Origin: Candidatus Pullichristensenella excrementigallinarum
GTDB lineage: Bacteria > Bacillota > Clostridia > Christensenellales > Aristaeellaceae
Direction of reading: 5' to 3'
Assembly: GCA_018714825.1 (NCBI GenBank)
Contig: DVMU01000058.1
Location: 1-34,194, forward strand
Length of the DNA: 34,194 nt
Shown: piece by piece, positions 23,864 to 31,777 of the stretch
Position numbering within the stretch: the stretch's first letter is position 1
Layout: the number at the start of each line of letters is the position of its first letter
Translations under genes and position numbers: made by a program
The notes under the pieces: model-generated
Told to the model about the DNA's origin: nothing
The model's database searches: none
What the model saw: only the letters and a program-made list of their open reading frames with translations

Positions 23864-24873
23864 TTTGCGTCCCTCCCAAACTGCGTGAGGCCCATGCTCT
23901 CGCATTCCATATCCAAAAGCTGCTTGAGTTCCTCATCCAGCTTCATGACGGTCAGCGTCACGCCCATCATTTCCAGCGAGGTGAAGTAATTGCCCACATA
24001 CGAGCGGTACACGGAAATGCCCTTTTCGGCGAGCAGCTCTTCGACCTTGTTATAGACGATGTACTGTTCCATGACCGGAGTCGCGCCCAGGCCGGAGAGC
24101 AGCACGCAGACCTCGTCGCCCTTTTCGAAGGGCAGATCGGGGAGAACCACATCCAGCATGATCTCCGCCATCTCGTCCGCGGTGGCCAGTTTCTGCACGC
24201 GGATGCCCGGCTCGCCGTGATGGCCGATGCCCAGTTCCATGGTGCCCGGCTCGATGGTGAAATTCGGATGGCCGACCGCCGGAATCGTGCACGGCGCGAC
24301 GCCGATGCCGATGGAGCGGGTGTTGTCAATCGCCTTCTGCGCGGCCGCGATGACCTCGTCCAGACTCGCGCCGGTTGCGGCCTTGGCGCCGCCGATCTTC
24401 CACATGAGAATTTCGCCCGCCACGCCGCGGCGCTTTTCGGGAGTATCCTTGGGAGCGGACGCCGCATCGTCATTGGCCACGACCTTCTTGACGACGATAT
24501 CGTCATCCTCGGCCATCTCAATGGCCATCTTGACGTTCATGTTGTCGCCCGCATAGTTGCCATACAGGCAGGCCACGCCCGCGCCGTTGTCCGCCGCCAC
24601 GAACGCATCGTAGAACGCCTGCGCCGACGGAGAAGAGAAGATCTCGCCCACCGCGACTGCGTCCACCAGATTCTTGCCGAGATAGCCGATGAACGCGGGC
24701 TTGTGTCCGGAACCGCCGCCCGTCACGATGCCGACCTTGCCGGGCTTGTTCGCATGCTTGGATTTGAGGACGCGGGGATTGTCGGTGGCCTCCACGATGT
24801 CCTTATGGTTCTTGACAAAACCCTTGAGCATATCCTCCACGACATAATCGGGATTGTTGATGATTCTCTGCAC
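23860..24873 (-). CDS. dhaK: DhaK-type ketose (dihydroxyacetone/tetrulose) kinase substrate subunit
   Basis: A 337-residue DhaK homologue that binds the ketose covalently. The covalent histidine is His219 in GIGHHGEPG and the general base Asp110 is in YAGDNMN. The substrate-binding loop reads GGGSGHKPAFIGYLGK (52-67), whereas dihydroxyacetone kinases usually have GGGSGHEPAHAGY; this suggests a ketose other than dihydroxyacetone. The start is GTG 24873, one base after the rpiB stop, with GAGGGGG upstream. DhaK-like enzymes acting on L- or D-erythrulose are known from threitol and erythritol pathways in Mycobacterium, also linked to RpiB-like and epimerase-like genes. Erythrulose kinase is therefore my preferred reading. 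Confidence 0.88.
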   Translation of the reverse strand: MQRIINNPDYVVEDMLKGFVKNHKDIVEATDNPRVLKSKHANKPGKVGIVTGGGSGHKPAFIGYLGKNLVDAVAVGEIFSSPSAQAFYDAFVAADNGAGVACLYGNYAGDNMNVKMAIEMAEDDDIVVKKVVANDDAASAPKDTPEKRRGVAGEILMWKIGGAKAATGASLDEVIAAAQKAIDNTRSIGIGVAPCTIPAVGHPNFTIEPGTMELGIGHHGEPGIRVQKLATADEMAEIMLDVVLPDLPFEKGDEVCVLLSGLGATPVMEQYIVYNKVEELLAEKGISVYRSYVGNYFTSLEMMGVTLTVMKLDEELKQLLDMECESMGLTQFGRDAK

Positions 24874-24874
24874 T

Positions 24875-25342
24875 TTACTTTACCCCCTCGCGCATGAATT
24901 GCTGTTCGTATTCCATGATGCGTTCGACCTTCGCCGTCGATCCGCCGCCCGCGAAATCGCAGGTCAACCAATGGGAAACCAGGAGCTTGGCCAATTCCAT
25001 GCCAATCACCCGCGCGCCCATGCACATGACCTGGGCGTTGTTGGACTTGCGCGAACGCTCGGTGGAGAACATATCGTGGCAAACGGCCGCGCGAATGCCC
25101 GGCACCTTGTTCGCGGACATGGCCATTCCGATGCCGGTTCCGCACATGAGAATTCCGCGTTCGGCATTGCCGTTCAGGATCTCCTTGCAGACCGCAACCG
25201 CGATGTCGGGATAGAGCACGGGCGTCTTATCGTACACGCCCTTATCGATCACTTCATACCCCTTGCTTTCCAGAAGCGCCTTGATCGCTTCCTTCATTTC
25301 CAGGGCCGCCTCGTCGCAGCCCACGGCAATTCTCTTATCCAT
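24875..25342 (-). CDS. rpiB: RpiB/LacAB-family sugar-phosphate isomerase
   Basis: A 155-residue aldose-ketose isomerase of the RpiB/LacA/LacB family. The catalytic cysteine is Cys67 in LMCGTGIGM, followed by ANKVPGIRAAVCHD. The phosphate-binding histidine of RpiB (GCDH) is replaced by glutamate (GCDE, Glu11), and SRKSNNAQVMCMGARVIG resembles the subgroup linked to tetrulose phosphates (EryI-like) more than ribose-5-phosphate isomerase. The start ATG 25342 shares one base with the stop of the TIM-barrel gene (TGATG). It would convert D-erythrulose-4-phosphate into D-erythrose-4-phosphate if the kinase phosphorylates erythrulose; this is inference. Confidence 0.9.
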   Translation of the reverse strand: MDKRIAVGCDEAALEMKEAIKALLESKGYEVIDKGVYDKTPVLYPDIAVAVCKEILNGNAERGILMCGTGIGMAMSANKVPGIRAAVCHDMFSTERSRKSNNAQVMCMGARVIGMELAKLLVSHWLTCDFAGGGSTAKVERIMEYEQQFMREGVK

Positions 25343-26199
25343 CAGTGCAATTCCTCCGCAATCTTCTTCAAATTCCGCAGTCCGTCGATGGCCAGCGCCT
25401 CTCCGGTCGGCGCGAAGCTGCGCCAAATCGCACAGTTTCCGCTCAGCTCTTCGAAGCTCGGGTCAAAGGACTCAATGACCAGCGGTCCGTCGTATCCGAT
25501 CTCTTCCAGCGCCAGGAAGAACTCCTTGAACGGCACAAGGCCCGTTCCCGGGATGCCGCGATCGTTCTCGTTGACATGCACATAGCCCAGATATTCCTTG
25601 CCGCAGGTCCTGACCGCGCCGGCAAAGCTCTTCTCCTCGCGGATCATGTGGAAGCAGTCCAGATGCACCTTCATGTTGGAATTGCCCACGGCCTTGCAGT
25701 ACTTGACCGCATCCTCGGCAATATTGAGGAAGTGCGTCTCAAAGCGGTTGACGCATTCCACGGCGATCACGCCGTCCCATTCATTTTTGGCATAATCGGA
25801 GATTTCGCGCATGGCGGTAACCGACCAATCCCACTCCTGCTCGGTGCGCGGCTTGCGCGTGAGATAGCCCCAACCCGCGTAATTGACGCCGCCGGTAATC
25901 TTGCTGCCCAGTGCGACGTTGATGTCGATCATCTTCTTCATGTGCCGGATCGCATTTTTGCGAATTTCCGGATCGGGAGAGATCATATTGGTGTCCAATC
26001 CCAAGGTGGTGGTCGTCACCAATTCCAGGCCGGTCTCCTTTTTCTTCTCCAGCACGCCCTCCAGGGGGAACGTCTCCGGGTGCGCAATCGCAAGGTCCAC
26101 TACCTCAAAGCCCAATTCCTTGGCCTTGGGGATGATCCACAGGTCTTTTTCCGAAAAAACTTCCGTCCAGATAAAGCTGTCCACACCAAATTTAAACAT
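25342..26199 (-). CDS. Sugar 3-epimerase/isomerase, TIM barrel (D-tagatose/psicose 3-epimerase-like)
   Basis: A 285-residue xylose-isomerase-like TIM barrel protein (PF01261). The four metal ligands of the D-psicose/D-tagatose 3-epimerase group are in place: Glu148 in VECVNRFET, Asp181 in HLDCFHM, His208 in VHVNENDRG and Glu243 in VIESF. The spacing agrees closely with Agrobacterium psicose epimerase (Glu150, Asp183, His209, Glu244), as I recall it. The NENDRGIPGTG loop is also typical. It is the first gene of the operon with rpiB, dhaK and dhaL; ATG 26199 has AAAGGAGGAAACCGG upstream. An epimerase or isomerase for a free or phosphorylated ketose fits; the exact sugar is unknown. Confidence 0.88.
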   Translation of the reverse strand: MFKFGVDSFIWTEVFSEKDLWIIPKAKELGFEVVDLAIAHPETFPLEGVLEKKKETGLELVTTTTLGLDTNMISPDPEIRKNAIRHMKKMIDINVALGSKITGGVNYAGWGYLTRKPRTEQEWDWSVTAMREISDYAKNEWDGVIAVECVNRFETHFLNIAEDAVKYCKAVGNSNMKVHLDCFHMIREEKSFAGAVRTCGKEYLGYVHVNENDRGIPGTGLVPFKEFFLALEEIGYDGPLVIESFDPSFEELSGNCAIWRSFAPTGEALAIDGLRNLKKIAEELH

Positions 26200-26314
26200 C
26201 CGGTTTCCTCCTTTACCTCTGTTGCCCGCCGCACGGCAGGGCCAGTATTCCCAAAAACAAATGCGAAAAAGACGACACACTCCATCCCTGCGGGATTTTT
26301 TGTCTCTATAAAGA

Positions 26315-26343
26315 ATTATACCACAACATGCCGCCCGAGGGAA
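26315..26343 (-). promoter_or_regulatory. Extended -10 promoter of the TIM-rpiB-dhaKL operon
   Basis: Minus-strand TGTGGTATAAT has a perfect TATAAT at 26320-26315 preceded by TGG; the -35 region (TTCCCT at 17 bases) is weak. It leaves a leader of about 110 bases. The shared operator palindrome is absent here. Confidence 0.5.
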
Positions 26344-26429
26344 GAGGCACGCCGGAAAAAGATCGCGGAGAAACCCGCAAAAAAGGAATCGCTTCTCCCC
26401 TCTTTGCCAGAACCTTTCAAATGCGTCTG

Positions 26430-26473
26430 CCGCAAAACAACCAGCCGCGATCTCGCTTGGAGATCGCGGCTGG
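26430..26473 (-). terminator. Terminator of the opp-type operon
   Basis: A perfect 14-bp stem (arms CCAGCCGCGATCTC and GAGATCGCGGCTGG, loop of 5) is followed on the minus strand by TTGTTTTGCGG. It lies 21 bases after the binding-protein stop and just upstream of the TIM operon promoter region. Confidence 0.8.
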
Positions 26474-26494
26474 TCTTGCTCCCGCGAGCGGAAA

Positions 26495-28066
26495 TCAGGC
26501 CTCCTTGGGGGTGATCCAGCACAGATGCGGGTTACCGGCCGGCTGCAGTTCCATGCCCGTGAGCGTGGAACGGATGCCGTAGGTATACGTTCCGCAAGCC
26601 AGCGGAATCCAGGGCAGATCATGACGAATGATGCTCTGCACCTTGTCGTAGCACTCCTGGCGGACCGCCGGATCGGAGGACACGCGGGCCATATCGATTG
26701 CCTCGTCGTACTCCGGATTCTTATAGGCCTGCTTATTGCGGGTGTAGTCATAGGTGGAATAGAACATGTCGTGCAGGTAATCGCCGTCATCGCCGGCCGA
26801 GACAAAGCCCAGCATATAGATATCGTGCTCGCCGTTGGCCAGCTTCTCCAGATAGCTGCCGAACTCCATAATCTGCACATTGGCCTTCACGCCGATGGCG
26901 CCCCAGGCATTTTGCAGCATCTCGCACATGTCGATACGGGACTGGTTCTCATTGGCCCACAGGTTAACTTCAAAGCCGTCCGGATATCCGGCCTCGGCAA
27001 GTAGTTCCTTTGCCTTTTCCGGGTTATAGGAATAGGTTTCCTCTTCAGACGGCGGCGTATAGCAGGAAAGCGAGGTGGTATACGGGCCGTCGGCCATGGT
27101 TGCGGTTCCGGAGAAGGCGATCTCCACCATCGGCTCCAGATCCAGCGCATACCGGAGCGCCTGGCGCACGCGGACGTCAGCAAGCGGTCCGTCAACGCAG
27201 TTGATGCCGAGATAGTTCAAAGTGTAGCTGGGAATGGTGAACAGGTCCACGATCGGAACCTCGCGAAGGGCTCCCAACTGCGCGCCGGGCACGTCGATGC
27301 AAACATCGATATCGCCGGACTCCAGGGAAAGCGCGCGCGTGGTATCATCGGTGATGTTGCGGATCACCAGGTTCGAGAAATAGGGCTGTTCTCCCCAGTA
27401 GTTCTCATTGCGCGTGAGCACGATGCGGTCGCCCGCGACCCACTCAACGAACTTGTAGGGGCCGGTCGCGCCCACGGGATTGCGGCCATACGCATCCTCA
27501 CCGAGATCTTCCACAGCCTTCTGGGTCACCATGAGAGCCGCGTTGTTGGTCAAATAGTCCAGCATCGGGCCAAAGGGCTCCTTGGTGCAGATATCGATCG
27601 TGTAATCGTCGATCACGGTCGTGGCCTCTCCATCGAACACGCCCCAGCAATAGGACTTGAGGGCAGATTCAATGCCGCGCTGGATGGTGAAGTACACGTC
27701 ATTGGCCGTAAAGGGATTGCCCGCATGATCCGTCACGCCCTGGCGAATGTGGAACCGCACGGTGCGATCGTCGATCTGCTCCCAGCTTTCCGCCAGCATA
27801 GGCTTGAACTCGCCGGTTTCGCTGTCCTTGTACAGGAGCGTCTCATAGAGCTGGAATACAGCGAAGGTGCTGGGCTGGTCGTTCTGCATCTGCGGGTCCA
27901 GGGTGGTCGGCTCGCCGCGGCTGCCGACGGTCAGCGTGTCCTCCACGGCCGTTACCGAGAGCCCGGACGGCGGAGTGTGTACGACAAAATCGTCGCTCTC
28001 CTCCGCAAAAGCGCCGATGGAGAGAAGCATCGAAAGGGTCAGGATGAGTGTCAGCACGCGCTTCAT
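26495..28066 (-). CDS. Oligopeptide/dipeptide-type ABC transporter substrate-binding protein
   Basis: A 523-residue family 5 solute-binding protein (SBP_bac_5, DppA/OppA/GsiB type). The signal peptide (MKRVLTLILTLSMLLSIGAFA) ends in an AFA-type Sec cleavage site without lipobox cysteine. DTLTVGSRGEPTTLDP after the linker is the family start; PMLAESWEQIDDRTVRFHIR and NPVGATGPYKFVEW are conserved pieces. The ligand may be peptides, nickel, opines or oligosaccharides; sequence alone does not decide. It is the last gene of the operon, 12 bases after the TPR gene. ATG 28066 follows AGGAGGTAGAACCA. Confidence 0.93.
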   Translation of the reverse strand: MKRVLTLILTLSMLLSIGAFAEESDDFVVHTPPSGLSVTAVEDTLTVGSRGEPTTLDPQMQNDQPSTFAVFQLYETLLYKDSETGEFKPMLAESWEQIDDRTVRFHIRQGVTDHAGNPFTANDVYFTIQRGIESALKSYCWGVFDGEATTVIDDYTIDICTKEPFGPMLDYLTNNAALMVTQKAVEDLGEDAYGRNPVGATGPYKFVEWVAGDRIVLTRNENYWGEQPYFSNLVIRNITDDTTRALSLESGDIDVCIDVPGAQLGALREVPIVDLFTIPSYTLNYLGINCVDGPLADVRVRQALRYALDLEPMVEIAFSGTATMADGPYTTSLSCYTPPSEEETYSYNPEKAKELLAEAGYPDGFEVNLWANENQSRIDMCEMLQNAWGAIGVKANVQIMEFGSYLEKLANGEHDIYMLGFVSAGDDGDYLHDMFYSTYDYTRNKQAYKNPEYDEAIDMARVSSDPAVRQECYDKVQSIIRHDLPWIPLACGTYTYGIRSTLTGMELQPAGNPHLCWITPKEA

Positions 28067-28078
28067 TGGTTCTACCTC

Positions 28079-28879
28079 CTAAACATTTTCTCGATTTGCG
28101 GGCAAAGCGGCCCGGTTGCACTTGTCCACCCTGGCGGCGAGATATCCAAATGCCGTATTCCATTTTTTGTCGCCCAGCTGGAGAATCTGGTCGATGACAG
28201 CATTGGACTTTTCCATCTCCCCGCGGAAAAAATAATAGTTGGACAGGCCATAATACCGGGTGATCGCCTGTAAATCGTCCTCTACGCCTTGCGTCAGTTC
28301 TTCGGGCGTCTTCAAGCCCTTGTAGAGCAGAAGCTGCAGGTAATAGGCCGTGTTCGCTCCTGCGTCCATATCCGTGCGAATGCCGTCGAGCAGCTTTTGG
28401 GCCTCCTCTTTGCGGCCCAGGCGCATCAGCGTCATCCAGTACCAATCGCACACCGCTATCAATTTGTCGTCGCTCGCGCTCAATTCGTAACAGGCTCGAT
28501 AGGCTTTGGCAGCTTTTTCATATTCCCCAAAGAGATAGTGGCAAAGGCCCAGATGGTACCACACGTCCCAATCTTCGGGAATCAGGCGGGTAGCCGTCAC
28601 AAAATCCGCCCGCGCCTGTTCAAATTCCCAGCACGCGAGGTACCGGTGCCCGCGATGGCGATAAAAGATTCCCGCAAAGGGTTCAAGCGCAATGGCGTTG
28701 GAAAAGGCCTCCACCGCCTCCTGCTGCATGTTGATCGCCGCAAGATGCAAACCGCGTTCCATCCACAATTGCGCATTGTCCGGATTGCTCTTGAGCTGCT
28801 GATCAACCGCCTGCACCTCGGGTGAAAGTTCGATTTGGCCCAGCCGTGAATCCACCGCCCGTTGTCCCTCAAAGATCAT
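28079..28879 (-). CDS. Tetratricopeptide-repeat protein
   Basis: A 266-residue soluble protein without signal peptide, built of about five or six TPR-like helical pairs. Clear repeats are AQLWMERGLHLAAINMQQEA, then AFSNAIALEPFAGIFYRHRG and DWDVWYHLGLCHYLFGEYEKA, each with the alternating small and aromatic positions of TPR units. The start ATG 28879 is preceded by AAAGGAGAAAAGGCC. It sits between the oppF ATPase and the binding protein in an otherwise standard opp operon, which is unusual. TPR proteins bind partners, so it may interact with the transporter or a substrate-processing enzyme; no catalytic motif is visible. Confidence 0.8.
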   Translation of the reverse strand: MIFEGQRAVDSRLGQIELSPEVQAVDQQLKSNPDNAQLWMERGLHLAAINMQQEAVEAFSNAIALEPFAGIFYRHRGHRYLACWEFEQARADFVTATRLIPEDWDVWYHLGLCHYLFGEYEKAAKAYRACYELSASDDKLIAVCDWYWMTLMRLGRKEEAQKLLDGIRTDMDAGANTAYYLQLLLYKGLKTPEELTQGVEDDLQAITRYYGLSNYYFFRGEMEKSNAVIDQILQLGDKKWNTAFGYLAARVDKCNRAALPANRENV

Positions 28880-28912
28880 GGCCTTTTCTCCTTTCCTGTT
28901 TCCACATTCTCC

Positions 28913-29863
28913 TCAGCGGCCTGCGCGCACGCACGCCACCCAATGGTTGTCCGCCACCTGCCTCAGTTCCGGGTCCTTTTCAGAGCAGGCAGCCGTGGCA
29001 TAGTTGCAGCGCTGCGCAAACCGGCAGCCGGGCTTGGGGTTGATCGGCGAGGTGATCTCTCCGCGCAAAAGGATGCGGTTGCGCGGAGCGTCCGGATCGG
29101 GAATCGGAATCGCGGAGAGCAACGCCTGCGTATAGGGATGCAGCGTATTTTCAAACAACTCGTCCACATCGCCGATCTCCATTACCTTTCCCAAATACAT
29201 CACGCAGATGCGATTGGAAAAGTGTTTGACTACGGAAAGGTCATGCGTGATGAACAGATACGTCAGCTGCATTTCCTCCTGCAAATCCTGCAGGAGATTG
29301 AGAATCTGCGCCTGAATGGACACGTCCAACGCGCTGACTGGCTCGTCGCAGACAATAAAGCGCGGTCTGAGCGCCAAGGCCCTGGCAATGCCGATGCGCT
29401 GCCGACGTCCGCCGTCCAGCTCATGCGGATAGGATCTGCGCAGTCTCTTGGCCAATCCCACCACGTCCATCAATTTCTCGACATGCCGATTCCTCTCGTC
29501 GCTTTCGCGATAGAGGTTGTAGATCCGCAAGGGTTCCTCGATGATTTCTTCCACGGTCATGCGCGGATTCAGCGAAGAAAACGGGTCCTGAAAGATGATC
29601 TGCATCTGTTTGCGCAGTTCCTTCAATTGCGCGGAGGAAACGGAGGTAATGTCCTCCCCGTCATAGAAGATCTTTCCCTCCGTGGCGTCGAGCAGGTGCA
29701 ACACCACGCGGCCCAGCGTGGATTTTCCGCATCCGCTTTCTCCCACCACGCCCAAGGTTTCCCCGGCCCGGATCGAGAAGGACACATCGTCCACCGCGTG
29801 CAGATACCCGTCCGTGGTTTTGAAATACTTTTTCAGCCCTTCTACTCTCAGAAGTTCGCTCAT
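28913..29863 (-). CDS. oppF: Oligopeptide ABC transporter ATP-binding protein OppF/DppF
   Basis: A 316-residue ATPase of the peptide/nickel transporter type. Walker A is GESGCGKST, the Q-loop [14 protein letters not shown], Walker [13 protein letters not shown] and the switch histidine is in FITHDLSVV. The signature reads [15 protein letters not shown], differing from the usual LSGGQ. The C-terminal oligopeptide_HPY domain has the CRFAQRC cysteine motif, typical of an iron-sulfur cluster in this family. The ATG at 29863 overlaps the oppD stop as ATGA. Confidence 0.94.
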   Translation of the reverse strand: MSELLRVEGLKKYFKTTDGYLHAVDDVSFSIRAGETLGVVGESGCGKSTLGRVVLHLLDATEGKIFYDGEDITSVSSAQLKELRKQMQIIFQDPFSSLNPRMTVEEIIEEPLRIYNLYRESDERNRHVEKLMDVVGLAKRLRRSYPHELDGGRRQRIGIARALALRPRFIVCDEPVSALDVSIQAQILNLLQDLQEEMQLTYLFITHDLSVVKHFSNRICVMYLGKVMEIGDVDELFENTLHPYTQALLSAIPIPDPDAPRNRILLRGEITSPINPKPGCRFAQRCNYATAACSEKDPELRQVADNHWVACVRAGR

Positions 29864-30837
29864 GCCGTTTCACCGCCCGTCAAGCATTTGCACCGCACCC
29901 AGTGGCCGGGCGTGGCCTCCACAAACGGCGGTTCGCCCTGCTTGCAGGCGTCCGTCCGGTGGTCGCATCGATCGTAAAAGCTGCAATAGTTCGGAAGCGC
30001 GGTCGGATCGGGCATCAGCCCCTTGATCGGCTTTAGGCGCGTCAGCTTCTTGGAAATATCCGGAAGCGATCCAAACAGGCCCTTGGTATAGGGATGCAGC
30101 GGGTTTTTGTAGATTTCGTGGAGATTGGAAAATTCCACAATCTGGCCTGCATAGAGAATGCCGACCTTGTCGCATGTTTCCGCAACCACGCCCAAATCAT
30201 GTGTGATGAGGATGGTGGCGGTATGCAATTCCTTCTGCAATTTGAGGATCATGTCCAGCACCTGCGCCTGAATGGTCACATCCAGCGCGGTCGTCGGCTC
30301 GTCCGCAATCAGGAGCTTGGGCTTGCAGGCCAGGGCGATCGCGATCACCACGCGCTGCTTCATGCCGCCGGAAAACTGATGTGGGTATTCCATATACCTT
30401 GATCCCGGAATTCCCACCATTTCCAGCATATCCACGGCCTGGCGCAAAGCTTCCTTGCGGGAAAGATGGTTGTGCAGGCGGATGACCTCGCTGATCTGCT
30501 CGCCTACGGTCATCACCGGGTTGAGAGAAGTCATCGGATCCTGAAAGATCATGGAAATCTGGTTTCCGCGAATCTTGCGCATCTGCGTTTCGCTCTTCTG
30601 GAGCAAATCCTCGCCCATGAAGCGGATGCTGCCCTGGACAATGTGTCCCGGAGGGGTCTGGATCAGCCGCATAATGCCCAGAGCGGTCGTGGTCTTGCCC
30701 GCGCCGGTTTCCCCCACCAGGCCCACGGCCTCGCCTTCGAACACATCGAAGCTCATCCCGTTGACCGCTTCCACCACGGACTGTTCCATCTCGTAATGAA
30801 TGGTTAAATCCCGGATGCTGAGAAGTGGATCATTCAT
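29860..30837 (-). CDS. oppD: Oligopeptide ABC transporter ATP-binding protein OppD/DppD
   Basis: The partner ATPase of about 325 residues. Walker [11 protein letters not shown]-loop [14 protein letters not shown], signature FSGGMKQR, Walker [13 protein letters not shown] and switch histidine ITHDLGVV are all intact. The C-terminus has CSFYDRC and a further DAC cysteine pair of the peptide-transporter type. ATG 30837 has ACGGAGGATGAGCC upstream; another ATG at 30855 overlaps the oppC stop (ATGA) but has a weaker site, so the start may be 6 codons longer. Confidence 0.94.
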   Translation of the reverse strand: MNDPLLSIRDLTIHYEMEQSVVEAVNGMSFDVFEGEAVGLVGETGAGKTTTALGIMRLIQTPPGHIVQGSIRFMGEDLLQKSETQMRKIRGNQISMIFQDPMTSLNPVMTVGEQISEVIRLHNHLSRKEALRQAVDMLEMVGIPGSRYMEYPHQFSGGMKQRVVIAIALACKPKLLIADEPTTALDVTIQAQVLDMILKLQKELHTATILITHDLGVVAETCDKVGILYAGQIVEFSNLHEIYKNPLHPYTKGLFGSLPDISKKLTRLKPIKGLMPDPTALPNYCSFYDRCDHRTDACKQGEPPFVEATPGHWVRCKCLTGGETA

Positions 30838-30851
30838 CGGCTCATCCTCCG

Positions 30852-31763
30852 TCATCTCTTCAGCTTCGGGTCGAGCGCGTCGCGCAAGCCGTCACCCAAA
30901 AGGTTGAGGGCAAAGACCGTCAGCATAATCGTCAGGCCCGGAAAGGTGACAATGTTCCAGTTGGTGCGAATGTACTGTTTTCCCGAACTGAGCATGGAAC
31001 CCCATTCCGGCGTGGGCGGTTGCACGCCCAGGCCGATAAAGCTCAGGCCCGCCGCGGAAATGATCGCGCCCGCCACGCCCAGGGTCGCCTGCACGATGAT
31101 CGGCGCCAGCGCGTTGGGGATCATGTGGCGAAACACAATTCTGCGATCGGCGGCGCCAATGGCGCGCGCGGCTTCCACATATTCCAAATCCTTGACCGTT
31201 AGAATCGCGGCTCGCGTGACACGGGCGTAATTTGGAATGCCGCCAAAGGCAATGGCGAAGATGACGTTCATCAACCCCGGCCCCAGCGCGGCCGCGATCG
31301 CGATCGCCAGGAGGAAGCTGGGCAGCGCGATCAGGATATCCATCACGCGCATGATGACATTGTCCGTCTTTCCCCCATAAAAGGCCGCCGCGGCTCCCAA
31401 AAGTCCTCCGATCACCAGCGAAAGCGCGACGGAAATCAGGCCGATCACCAGCGACACTCTGGCTCCATAGATAATTCGGCCGAGAATGTCACGTCCCAAA
31501 TTGTCCGTGCCGAACGGATGCCGCAGGCTGGGGAATTGGAAGGCTTCCGAGTAATTCTGCTCATCCGGCCCATAGGGCGTCAAAAGCTGCGGACAAATGG
31601 AGCAGATGATCAGGACCAGCAGAATGATCAATCCCGCGATCGCCATGCGATTTCTTCTCAATCGCCGCCAAGCCTCGATCCACGGCCCGGTCTTCTCATA
31701 TTGCTTGGCCTTTTTGGAATTCTTGGCCAACTTCTGCGCATAGGGCGTCATCAGCTTGGGCAT
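30852..31763 (-). CDS. oppC: Oligopeptide ABC transporter permease OppC/DppC
   Basis: A 303-residue inner-membrane permease with a basic N-terminal tail, six hydrophobic segments and the LTPYGPDEQNY...HPFGTDNLGRDILGR extracytoplasmic loop characteristic of OppC. The cytoplasmic EAARAIGAADRRIVFRHMIPN loop (EAA motif) contacts the ATPases. It follows oppB by 14 bases and precedes oppD. Confidence 0.95.
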   Translation of the reverse strand: MPKLMTPYAQKLAKNSKKAKQYEKTGPWIEAWRRLRRNRMAIAGLIILLVLIICSICPQLLTPYGPDEQNYSEAFQFPSLRHPFGTDNLGRDILGRIIYGARVSLVIGLISVALSLVIGGLLGAAAAFYGGKTDNVIMRVMDILIALPSFLLAIAIAAALGPGLMNVIFAIAFGGIPNYARVTRAAILTVKDLEYVEAARAIGAADRRIVFRHMIPNALAPIIVQATLGVAGAIISAAGLSFIGLGVQPPTPEWGSMLSSGKQYIRTNWNIVTFPGLTIMLTVFALNLLGDGLRDALDPKLKR

Positions 31764-31777
31764 ACTTCCCGACTCCT

